A stretch of DNA of 5,052 bases, from the NCBI GenBank assembly GCA_035283845.1, contig DATESZ010000125.1, positions 1 through 5,052 of the forward strand. Reading direction: 5' to 3'. Below, piece by piece: positions 1-4,362 of the stretch. How positions within the stretch are numbered: position 1 is the stretch's first letter; every line of letters starts with the position of its first letter. The notes below the pieces were generated by a model, which was not told the DNA's origin, searched no databases, and saw only the letters and a program-made list of their open reading frames with translations. A program made the position numbers and the translations under genes. The DNA is from DATESZ01 sp035283845 (GTDB lineage Bacteria > Desulfobacterota > Syntrophia > Syntrophales > JACQWR01).

Positions 1-544
1 CGGAAAAGGCGCCGGCCCCCCCTTCTCCGAAAAGGACATTGCTTTCCCGGTTCAATTCCCCTTTCTTCCAGAAGGCCTCCACATCCCGGCGCCGTGCGGA
101 AACTTCCTTCCCTCTCTCGAGGAGAAGCACGGGCATCCCCCGTTCTGCAAGGGTAAGGGCTGCAAATAAACCGGCGGGACCGCATCCTACGACAACGGCC
201 CTCCGGTTCCCCCGTACCTGAGACACGCGATGGCATGACGCCGAAGGCTCACTTTTAGCAAAGCCTTCAGAGACGGCGACAAATGTTTTTTCCTTTCCTT
301 CCACTGCCTTTACAGTGACATCCTCATGGACAATCTCTCTCAGTTCGGTATCGTCCGGAACAACGGCTTCCACGACGTAAACGAAAAATGGCTGCCGCAT
401 CCGGCGGGCGTCGAGAGACCGCCTGATTACTTTCAGGGAAGAGACTGTCTCCTGCGGAATGGAGAGGATTCCGGCCAGTTTTGCCGAGAGTGCATCTTCG
501 CCTTCGTCAAGAGAAACCTTAATCCCAGTGATGCTAATATTCAT
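1..544 (-). CDS. FAD-dependent dehydrogenase, COG2509 type (N-terminal part, cut by window edge)
   Basis: The minus strand is open from an ATG at 544 to the window edge, giving 181 codons with no stop, so only the N-terminal part is seen. After a roughly 110-residue N-terminal region containing RRSLDARR (41-48) comes a Rossmann dinucleotide-binding motif, VVVGCGPAGLFAAL (117-130, GxGxxG), with an acidic residue (E143) ending the second strand. FGEGGAGAFS (172-181) then matches the conserved FGEGGAG-FSDGKL block of the COG2509 family. That family consists of soluble FAD-binding oxidoreductases of about 450-550 residues whose physiological substrate is mostly unknown. A purine-rich AAAGGGA lies about 8 nt upstream of the ATG. 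The gene is divergent from the release-factor-like gene. Family assignment is confident from the two motifs; the exact reaction cannot be stated. The C-terminal FAD and substrate regions lie outside the window. Confidence 0.85.
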   Translation of the reverse strand, partial: MNISITGIKVSLDEGEDALSAKLAGILSIPQETVSSLKVIRRSLDARRMRQPFFVYVVEAVVPDDTELREIVHEDVTVKAVEGKEKTFVAVSEGFAKSEPSASCHRVSQVRGNRRAVVVGCGPAGLFAALTLAERGMPVLLLERGKEVSARRRDVEAFWKKGELNRESNVLFGEGGAGAFS

Positions 545-694
545 GGCACATTCCCTTTGTAAAATATCATACGATGTTATACATACCAAAAGACGGAAGG
601 CTTGAAAAGTTCAAAACAATAAGACCCTCTTGCCGTTTTCGTGGGAAATCGTCGTCAAAGTACAGTTATACCCCTGAAACATGAGTTGTGAATT
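545..694. promoter_or_regulatory. divergent intergenic region
   Basis: This 150-bp AT-rich gap separates two divergent genes and should hold both promoters. On the minus strand TATAAC (581 to 576) is a possible -10 about 32 nt upstream of the dehydrogenase ATG, but no convincing -35 is seen at the right distance. On the plus strand TTGAAA (602-607) and TATACC (667-672) are hexamer-like but too far apart to pair. No operator or riboswitch was recognised. The region is reported for its position, not for a defined site. Confidence 0.35.
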
Positions 695-1105
695 TTGAAT
701 ATCTCCCCTGAAAAAGAAATCGCGCTACGGGAAAGGATGGAGCGGCTGGGTGTTCTGGAAAGCGACCTGAGAGAAACATTTATCAGATCATCGGGGCCGG
801 GTGGACAGAAAGTCAACAAGACATCATCTTGCGTATTTCTCGTCCACTTGCCCACCGGGCTTTCCGTGAAGTGTCAGCAGGAGAGGTCACAGGCGCTGAA
901 CCGCTTTCTGGCCCGACGCATCCTCCTCGACCGTATAGAGAAAATTAAAACAGGGGTAGTTGCCGCGGAAAAAGCGCGGATCGAAAAGCTGAGACGGCAG
1001 AAGCAGCGGCGCTCCCGACGGGCCAAGGAAAAAATGTTGCTGAAAAAACATCTGCAGGCGGAAAAAAAGAGCGCCCGTGTGAAAGTTGATCAGTCAATGG
1101 AATAA
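695..1105 (+). CDS. peptide chain release factor-like protein (GGQ domain only)
   Basis: This 136-residue protein consists essentially of the class I release-factor catalytic domain. It has SSGPGGQKVNKTSS (32-45, with G36-G37-Q38), then HLPTGLSVKCQQERSQALNR (51-70), and a strongly basic tail rich in K and R (about 94-130). GGQ reaches the peptidyl-transferase centre and hydrolyses peptidyl-tRNA. The codon-reading domains of RF1 and RF2 are absent. Relatives of this architecture (ArfB/YaeJ and mitochondrial MTRFR) act in ribosome rescue, with the basic tail contacting the ribosome; a rescue role here is inference. The TTG at 695 is chosen because the frame is closed by TGA at 689-691 and because the resulting N-terminus (SPEK...L..RM) looks like this family. 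The alternative ATG at 737 would trim 14 residues. No clear Shine-Dalgarno precedes the TTG. The stop is followed by an A-run and then the left inverted repeat. Confidence 0.88.
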   Translation: MNISPEKEIALRERMERLGVLESDLRETFIRSSGPGGQKVNKTSSCVFLVHLPTGLSVKCQQERSQALNRFLARRILLDRIEKIKTGVVAAEKARIEKLRRQKQRRSRRAKEKMLLKKHLQAEKKSARVKVDQSME

Positions 1106-1109
1106 AAAA

Positions 1110-1136
1110 AGGTTCATCCGGTTGGTGCGTACTTCC
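1110..1136 (+). repeat. left terminal inverted repeat (27 bp)
   Basis: The sequence reads AGGTTCATCCGGTT, then GG, then TGCGTACTTCC. Reverse-complementing 3696-3722 gives the same string with CA instead of GG, so 25 of 27 positions match. It starts 5 nt after the release-factor stop codon. The similarity ends abruptly at the inner edge, as expected of a TIR. No insertion-sequence family was recognised from the terminal bases. Confidence 0.85.
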
Positions 1137-1373
1137 TGAAAGTGAGTGTTCCATAATTTTCAAGGGAATGCGCTATTTCAAAAAGTATTCATTATGAGCT
1201 GTTGCCATTTTTCCAATATTTTACCCACTTGGTTTTTGGTCTTTATTACCACAAAATACCCAATGGTCAAAGTTAAAATGATTGATTTTATGAGTAATTT
1301 CTCTTTTCATTTTTCATGGAATAAAGTAGGTTTGCACGTAAATTCGGAAAAAACCAAGTAAGTATATTAATTG
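1137..1373. other. AT-rich non-coding left end of the element
   Basis: About 240 bp of AT-rich DNA lies between the left TIR and the first cassette boundary. An open frame (GTG at 1146, 71 codons) exists but has no ribosome-binding site and no recognisable domain, so it is not called. By position this would be the place of an attI-like site or a cassette promoter. TATATT at 1363-1368 could be a -10, but no -35 sits 16-18 nt upstream. The last bases before the crossover, AATT|G, continue the inverse of the attC1 left end. Confidence 0.4.
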
Positions 1374-1981
1374 TTAGCACCGGATAATGATAAATTGGGA
1401 TGACATGAGTTCTCTATTTTCTTTAGCAAAAGATCGCATAAATTTCTGGTTATTACTCCCAGGATTGATCCTACTTCTAATCCTACCAGGTATGCTATTG
1501 ATTGACTTTCGTGCCATTCTACCAGTTCCCATAACAGAAATGATATTAAGCCTGCACCAGCCAAACACCACCCTAACCCTAATATCGTTATTCCTTGCCA
1601 TTTCAACATGTTATCTTCTGTTATTTTTATCATATACTCACAAACCAAAATTAAGGGATTATGAACTTATCACTCCTCCCGGTTTTTATAAGCACAAGAA
1701 GAATGGGAATTATTACTGCCAAAAATGCTTACTAAAAGACCATATCGCTGTGCCATTATCAGCACTAAGCACCGAAGATTTTCACTGCCGCCTATGCGAC
1801 CAATCATACAAATTTGATTATGAAGTTTTGCTTTGTCATTCATATTTATCAATAGTAGCGAAAAAAAATGATCCTCTATTTAAAAACCATGAGAAAGCTG
1901 TTAATGAATACTATAATTACAAAGACAAAAAATGCTAACAATTTAATCCAGCCGAGCCCTACGGGCCGGCTGATCATGGCG
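1374..1981 (+). mobile_element. integron-type gene cassette 1 (SieB-like membrane protein)
   Basis: The cassette runs from the crossover in G|TTAGCA (1373/1374) to that in G|TTAGGC (1981/1982), 608 bp. It starts with a 13-nt leader before the ATG, carries one gene that fills it, and ends with attC1. Its inverse core TGCTAAC (1933-1939) is the exact complement of G plus its own first bases (GTTAGCA), which would make a perfect 7-bp core stem in the free circle. This supports both boundaries. Confidence 0.75.
1387..1938 (+). CDS. two-TM protein with C-terminal zinc ribbon, SieB-like (putative superinfection exclusion)
   Basis: This 183-residue protein has two hydrophobic segments (about 20-39 and 62-82) separated by a short loop, then a soluble C-terminal region. 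That region contains a zinc ribbon with C111-x2-C114 and C134-x2-C137, preceded by PPGFYKHKKNGNYYC (97-111), a style common in ribbons that follow membrane domains. The layout of a short N-terminus, W21, LP34 at the end of TM1 and a second TM resembles the SieB family of phage superinfection-exclusion proteins. The match is from memory of topology, so anti-phage function is only a hypothesis. The ATG at 1387 lies 13 nt inside the cassette with no strong Shine-Dalgarno; ATG at 1405 is an alternative. The TAA stop is embedded in the attC inverse core. The codons are AT-rich, unlike cassettes 2 and 3, suggesting a different source. Confidence 0.75.
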   Translation: MINWDDMSSLFSLAKDRINFWLLLPGLILLLILPGMLLIDFRAILPVPITEMILSLHQPNTTLTLISLFLAISTCYLLLFLSYTHKPKLRDYELITPPGFYKHKKNGNYYCQKCLLKDHIAVPLSALSTEDFHCRLCDQSYKFDYEVLLCHSYLSIVAKKNDPLFKNHEKAVNEYYNYKDKKC

Positions 1982-1987
1982 TTAGGC
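1933..1987 (+). other. attC1 recombination site (55 bp)
   Basis: The inverse core TGCTAAC (1933-1939) and core GTTAGGC (1981-1987, a perfect GTTRRRY) flank an inner hairpin. There CAGCCG plus GCCC (1949-1959, with a bulged A at 1955) pairs with GGGC plus CGGCTG (1963-1972) around a TAC loop. The single extrahelical base and the unpaired spacers between outer and inner arms are typical of attC folded on one strand. The inverse core is off the RYYYAAC consensus but complements its own cassette start. Confidence 0.8.
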
Positions 1988-2744
1988 TAAACTATTACCT
2001 TCAAAGGAGGATCGCAAAATGATCGATACATTTTCACCCGCTGACAGTGCGCTCTTGCTCATCGACCATCAACTGGGGACGATGAAGCTCATCAAGAATA
2101 TCCCCGTTGATTTGGTCAAGCGAAACACGCTGGCTCTCGCTAAGACAGCCGAGATACTAAACATTCCCGTCGTCCTCACGAGTTCACAGGAACGGAACGT
2201 CCAAGGACCATTGCTGCCGGAGCTTGAACATATTCTTCCGGAGGCTTTCGCTGCCAGAATCCAGCGTGCCGGCATTGTCAACGCATGGAATGATCCGAAC
2301 TTCAAGAAAGCTGTCGAAGCGACAGGTCGCAGGAATCTCATCATGGCTGGTGTTACCACCGACGTGTGCTTGGTGTTTCCGGCAATCAGTGCCTGCCGCG
2401 AGGGCTACCAAGTGCAAGCAGTTATAGATGCTTCAGGGTCGCCTTACGAACTTTCCGAAGATATGTCGCGGCGGCGCATGGAACGCGAGGGTGTGGTGCT
2501 TACTGCGACAAACACGCTCATGGCTGAACTTGCTCAGGACTGGAGTCGGCCAGAAGGCGGCCAGTTGCTTGGCATACTGTTTCAAGAAGTACTTCCGCCA
2601 ATCGCCTAACGGGGCGAGCTGAGCGCGTGCCACCTAAGACGGCGGCCCTGTTGCCGTTCTTAGGCGGCTAAGCGCTCCAGCGATTGTTCGAAAGGCCACC
2701 TCCGGTGGCCTGAAGAACAGGCGCTGGCGAAGCAGCTCGCCCCG
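1982..2744 (+). mobile_element. integron-type gene cassette 2 (isochorismatase-like hydrolase)
   Basis: The cassette is bounded by crossovers in G|TTAGGC (1981/1982) and G|TTAGAC (2744/2745), 763 bp. Its own inverse core GCCTAAC (2604-2610) is the exact complement of GTTAGGC at its start. One gene lies on the plus strand with its own strong ribosome-binding site, followed by the long attC2. Confidence 0.8.
2019..2609 (+). CDS. isochorismatase-fold cysteine hydrolase, YcaC-like
   Basis: This 196-residue protein is close to full length for the family. It shows ALLLIDHQLG (11-20) with the catalytic Asp D16 after the first strand, and GVTTDVC (111-117) with the nucleophilic Cys C117 after the conserved cis-peptide region. 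IDASG (136-140) and a C-terminal ELAQDW (170-175) are as in YcaC. Where many isochorismatase-family enzymes have the triad lysine, this protein has R83 (in IQRAGIVNAW), as I recall also for YcaC-type members. The fold covers nicotinamidases, isochorismatases and amide hydrolases; YcaC itself has no settled substrate, so none is assigned. The ATG is well placed behind AAAGGAGG (2003-2010), 8 nt upstream. The TAA stop lies inside the attC inverse core. It is probably a cytosolic enzyme with no link to its cassette neighbours beyond shared mobility. Confidence 0.9.
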   Translation: MIDTFSPADSALLLIDHQLGTMKLIKNIPVDLVKRNTLALAKTAEILNIPVVLTSSQERNVQGPLLPELEHILPEAFAARIQRAGIVNAWNDPNFKKAVEATGRRNLIMAGVTTDVCLVFPAISACREGYQVQAVIDASGSPYELSEDMSRRRMEREGVVLTATNTLMAELAQDWSRPEGGQLLGILFQEVLPPIA

Positions 2745-2750
2745 TTAGAC
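2604..2750 (+). other. attC2 recombination site (147 bp, branched)
   Basis: The inverse core GCCTAAC (2604-2610) and core GTTAGAC (2744-2750) both fit the consensus. CTAACGGGGCGAGCT (2606-2620) is perfectly complementary to 2734-2748, a 15-bp base stem. Inside, arm A pairs GAGCGC (2621-2626) with GCGCTC (2672-2677) and encloses CCTAAGACGGC (2633-2643) against 2653-2664. Arm B (2677-2727) is a long interrupted hairpin with CCAGCG/CGCTGG outside and GGCCACC/GGTGGCC at the tip. The result is a three-way junction. The length is at the upper end for attC sites. Confidence 0.88.
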
Positions 2751-2775
2751 ATCAATATTTAGGTCATCCGAGAAA

Positions 2776-3450
2776 ATGGAACGGAGGGGGATAACTGGAT
2801 TGCATATATTGGTTCTCGTTCTGTTGGTTAGCCCGTTTTACCTGAACGATTTCGCAAGTATATTTATCAAAGACTGGTGCCTGTGGTTGTTTATCGACTA
2901 TGTCGGCGTAAAACTCTTTCCTCTTGTGGTCACACTTTGGTTGATCAGCAACAAGAAAATGAGACCGGCAGAGTTTGGGCTCACGACCCAGAGCGTGCCG
3001 TCATTTCTCGTTGTCTTTCTGGTTGTGGCACTCGTTGGCACAGTCATAGATCAAAATGGGTATCAGTTGATAGCAAAACTTCCGGGCTACTCGTCTCTGG
3101 GCGACATGCCGGTCATTAGGAGCCTTGCCTGGAATTGGATTGACCTGACGTTGGGGCTGCTTCTGGTGGGTATAGTTGAAGAACTCGTTTTTCGCGGTTA
3201 CATGTACACATTTCTCAGCAGGTACGCAGAGAACTCATTTGCCATAGTCACGATTTCTTCAGTTGCTTTCGGTCTTATCCACTGGAGCCTCGGCATGCAC
3301 GCCGTCCTGATCACATCGACTGTCGGCGCAGTTTTCATGATTGCATACCTGAAAACGCGGTCCCTACCGGCCATCATGTTCGCGCATTTTGCAATCAACT
3401 TCATCGACTTTGCCGGTGTTGTTCCCAAATCGATATTCAAAGTGCTTTGA
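2776..3450 (+). CDS. CPBP family intramembrane glutamic endopeptidase (CAAX protease-like)
   Basis: This 224-residue polytopic membrane protein has hydrophobic segments at about 8-25, 35-57, 75-93, 122-135, 155-170, 175-192 and 197-215. It carries the full CPBP signature: EELVFR (135-140, catalytic E135-E136 and R140), FGLIH (165-169, F and H169), and HFAIN (204-208, H204 and N208). The family includes Rce1/CAAX prenyl proteases and bacterial members involved in bacteriocin maturation or self-immunity; the substrate here is unknown. The length is normal for a minimal CPBP protein. ATG at 2776 has no good Shine-Dalgarno, whereas GGAGGGGG just inside the frame would suit a TTG start at 2800, giving 216 residues without changing the domain. 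The TGA stop lies well before attC3. As a lone cassette gene, a role in immunity or protein processing is only a suggestion. Confidence 0.92.
   Translation: MERRGITGLHILVLVLLVSPFYLNDFASIFIKDWCLWLFIDYVGVKLFPLVVTLWLISNKKMRPAEFGLTTQSVPSFLVVFLVVALVGTVIDQNGYQLIAKLPGYSSLGDMPVIRSLAWNWIDLTLGLLLVGIVEELVFRGYMYTFLSRYAENSFAIVTISSVAFGLIHWSLGMHAVLITSTVGAVFMIAYLKTRSLPAIMFAHFAINFIDFAGVVPKSIFKVL
2783..2790 (+). promoter_or_regulatory. internal Shine-Dalgarno that may set a TTG start for the CPBP gene
   Basis: GGAGGGGG lies 9 nt before an in-frame TTG (2800, codon 9 of the ATG-based call). The ATG at 2776 has only weak purine sequence upstream. The choice removes eight mostly polar residues ahead of the first TM segment. 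Confidence 0.4.
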
Positions 3451-3536
3451 GACAGGCATGAAATATTGGATTGAGACTGTTAGTCTTGCAGCAAGAGATG
3501 CCGGTCGGCTGTATACCCCATGGGCTACAATCGATT

Positions 3537-3599
3537 GCCTAACCGTTCGCTCACTCCCCCGCTCCCGCTTCCGACAGCGGCCAAGCGCCAACATTAGAA
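3537..3599 (+). other. attC3, decayed recombination site
   Basis: GCCTAAC (3537-3543) is a consensus inverse core. The partner core reads ATTAGAA (3593-3599) in place of GTTRRRY. Between them CCGCT (3565-3569) pairs with AGCGG (3576-3580) as an inner hairpin, and the outer arms CGTTCGCT and AGCGCCAAC are only partly complementary. The G to A change at the crossover base and the weakened arms suggest a site losing function. Confidence 0.5.
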
Positions 3600-3695
3600 G
3601 CTTTCAAACAATAATTGTTAAATTTTATCGTATTACGCCACCCAACATTAAGTAGGTGAAGTCTGTCAATGCTCAATTCAACAGATTATCAACTC
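3594..3695. other. non-coding right end of the element
   Basis: About 100 bp of mostly AT-rich DNA lies between attC3 and the right TIR. I see no gene, hairpin or complete attC in it. Isolated core-like heptamers GTTAAAT (3617-3623) and ACCCAAC (3640-3646) occur but lack paired partners. Together with attC3 and the terminator this accounts for the gene-free stretch 3451-3832. Confidence 0.4.
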
Positions 3696-3722
3696 GGAAG
3701 TACGCATGAACCGGATGAACCT
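3696..3722 (-). repeat. right terminal inverted repeat (27 bp)
   Basis: Read on the minus strand from 3722 it gives AGGTTCATCCGGTT, CA, TGCGTACTTCC, matching the left TIR except for the central GG/CA pair. It abuts AAAAAA (3723-3728), the base of the adjoining terminator hairpin. The inward orientation of both copies is what a transposition unit requires. Confidence 0.85.
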
Positions 3723-3778
3723 AAAAAAGGGGGAGGAGGAACCTTTTGTTGTTGGTGTAGTTCCCGCCTCCCTGTTTT
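3723..3778. terminator. bidirectional rho-independent terminator
   Basis: GGGAGGAGGAAC (3731-3742) pairs with GTTCCCGCCTCCC (3760-3772), with one unpaired or bulged position. TGTTTTT follows on the plus strand, and the complement of AAAAAA (3723-3728) gives a T-run on the minus strand. It lies about 60 bp past the atpE stop, so it ends atpE on the minus strand and stops plus-strand transcription from the cassettes. It was probably once shared directly with the release-factor gene. Confidence 0.8.
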
Positions 3779-3832
3779 TCATGATACCGAATTGTTGAAC
3801 TTTTTCGTGCAAAAATCTCTGTAAATTGTTTC

Positions 3833-4204
3833 TTAGAAGCCAAAAGCTTTCATCATTGGGTTTGCGTAAATAATGACCAGGGCAATAACGAGTGCGTAGA
3901 TCGCCAGAGATTCGATCATAGCCAGACCCACCATCATGGTGGTAAGGATCTTCCCCTGCGCCTCGGGATTTCTGCCCACCGCGTTTACGGCGCCGTTCAA
4001 TCCGTGCCCCATGCCGAGCGCAGTACAGATGGTGCCTAAGCCCATTACCAGAGCGGCACTGAATATGCTGACGGCAACCACGTAAGCCTTTGAACTGTCG
4101 CCTGATGCGGCAGCCGGCGCCGCCGCTTCCGTTGCCGCCGCCAACGAGGATGTAATGGCAATCGCGAGCGTACTGAAGGCGGCATAAGCTAATTTCTTTT
4201 TCAT
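3833..4204 (-). CDS. atpE: F0F1 ATP synthase subunit c, with N-terminal signal-like leader
   Basis: This 123-residue protein is longer than a usual c subunit (about 75-90) because of an N-terminal leader. The leader has MKKK, a hydrophobic stretch to about residue 24, then an Ala-rich segment (about 22-34) with likely signal-peptidase sites. The mature part is a c-subunit hairpin: TM1 about 39-72 with G-rich packing, polar loop RNP (78-80) that contacts the F1 stalk, and TM2 about 86-116 with the ion-carrying carboxylate E98 in MIESLAIYAL. The c ring couples ion flow across the inner membrane to rotation. S99 and Y103 recall Na+-type sites, but the Gln of TM1 in Na+-binding c subunits appears replaced by Met65, so proton coupling is more likely (inference). 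AAGGAGGAAGAAG directly precedes the ATG. The gene stands alone: hemL is divergent upstream and a terminator follows, so the other atp genes lie elsewhere. Confidence 0.95.
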   Translation of the reverse strand: MKKKLAYAAFSTLAIAITSSLAAATEAAAPAAASGDSSKAYVVAVSIFSAALVMGLGTICTALGMGHGLNGAVNAVGRNPEAQGKILTTMMVGLAMIESLAIYALVIALVIIYANPMMKAFGF

Positions 4205-4234
4205 CTTCTTCCTCCTTTCTTCATTTTTTTTTAG

Positions 4235-4263
4235 CCTTTAGCGAGGTGAAAAAAAATTGTCAA
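4235..4263 (-). promoter_or_regulatory. putative sigma-70 promoter of atpE
   Basis: On the minus strand a perfect TTGACA (4263 to 4258) is followed, after a 17-nt spacer containing a T-run, by TAAAGG (4240 to 4235), a weak -10 matching three of six consensus bases. This would leave a leader of about 25 nt containing the strong Shine-Dalgarno of atpE. Confidence 0.5.
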
Positions 4264-4286
4264 GCAATATTTGTTCATGCTATAGG
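4257..4286 (+). promoter_or_regulatory. putative sigma-70 promoter of hemL
   Basis: TTGTCA (4257-4262) and TATAGG (4281-4286) are 18 nt apart on the plus strand, about 77 nt upstream of the hemL ATG. The -35 shares its bases with the -35 of the opposing atpE promoter. Confidence 0.4.
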
Positions 4287-4362
4287 AGTCAGGCTAGGAA
4301 AGTAAATTCAAGAAATGCGGTATAGTATATTTTTAAGGCCTTGTGGCCATTGAGGAAAAACC

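Larger units (their letters stand above)
2745..3593 (+). mobile_element. integron-type gene cassette 3 (CPBP protease)
   Basis: The cassette starts at the crossover in G|TTAGAC (2744/2745) and is taken to end at the decayed core ATTAG (3593-3597), about 849 bp. Its inverse core GCCTAAC (3537-3543) matches the complement of its start (GTCTAAC) at 6 of 7 bases. One gene fills most of it, but 86 bp lie between the stop codon and attC3, unlike the tight fit in cassettes 1 and 2. The right boundary is less certain than the left. Confidence 0.6.
1110..3722. mobile_element. TIR-bounded, integrase-less gene-cassette cluster (CALIN-like), non-autonomous
   Basis: A 2,613-bp block is bounded by a 27-bp inverted repeat and holds three same-strand cassettes, each followed by an attC-like site. 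No ORF inside resembles a tyrosine recombinase or a transposase, so movement would need enzymes supplied in trans. The flanks are AAAAAA on both sides (1104-1109 and 3723-3728), a possible 6-bp duplication. If the repeat is taken to start at GG, the flanks read TAAAAAAA and TAAAAAAG, an 8-bp duplication with one mismatch. Homopolymer flanks make either reading weak alone. Joining the flanks puts the release-factor stop directly before the hairpin terminator shared with atpE, a sensible empty site. Integron mobilisation units and MITE-flanked integrons are known parallels. Base composition changes sharply inside, with very AT-rich DNA at 1140-1930. That the whole block moved as one unit is inference. 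Confidence 0.65.

Noticed and set aside
326..562. 78-codon plus-strand frame opposite the left-edge dehydrogenase
   Set aside because: The minus strand carries clear FAD-dehydrogenase motifs over the same bases.
1146..1361. 71-codon plus-strand frame with GTG start in the AT-rich left end
   Set aside because: It has no ribosome-binding site, no recognisable domain and a composition typical of AT-rich non-coding DNA; it is kept only as a described gene-free stretch.
1367..1648. 93-codon minus-strand frame with a hydrophobic, protein-like translation
   Set aside because: It is antisense to the TM-coding part of the cassette 1 gene. The plus-strand frame has the zinc ribbon, the cassette-type start and the stop inside attC, so the minus frame is taken as a shadow.
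2633..2727. Strong GC-rich hairpins considered as terminators or a CRISPR-like repeat
   Set aside because: There is no T-run after either hairpin and no repeated unit with spacers; they lie wholly inside the attC2 base stem and are explained as its branches.
3617..3646. Core-like heptamers GTTAAAT and ACCCAAC as a fourth attC
   Set aside because: They are in the wrong order for an attC and no complementary arms surround them; short consensus matches of this kind occur by chance.
3459..3655. Plus-strand frame running from ATG 3459 through attC3
   Set aside because: It overlaps the end region of cassette 3 and passes through the attC palindrome, has no ribosome-binding site and encodes no recognisable domain.
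3833..4204. Na+-specific c subunit
   Set aside because: The E98-S99 pair and Y103 are suggestive, but the TM1 glutamine needed for Na+ coordination appears to be Met65, so proton coupling is the better guess.
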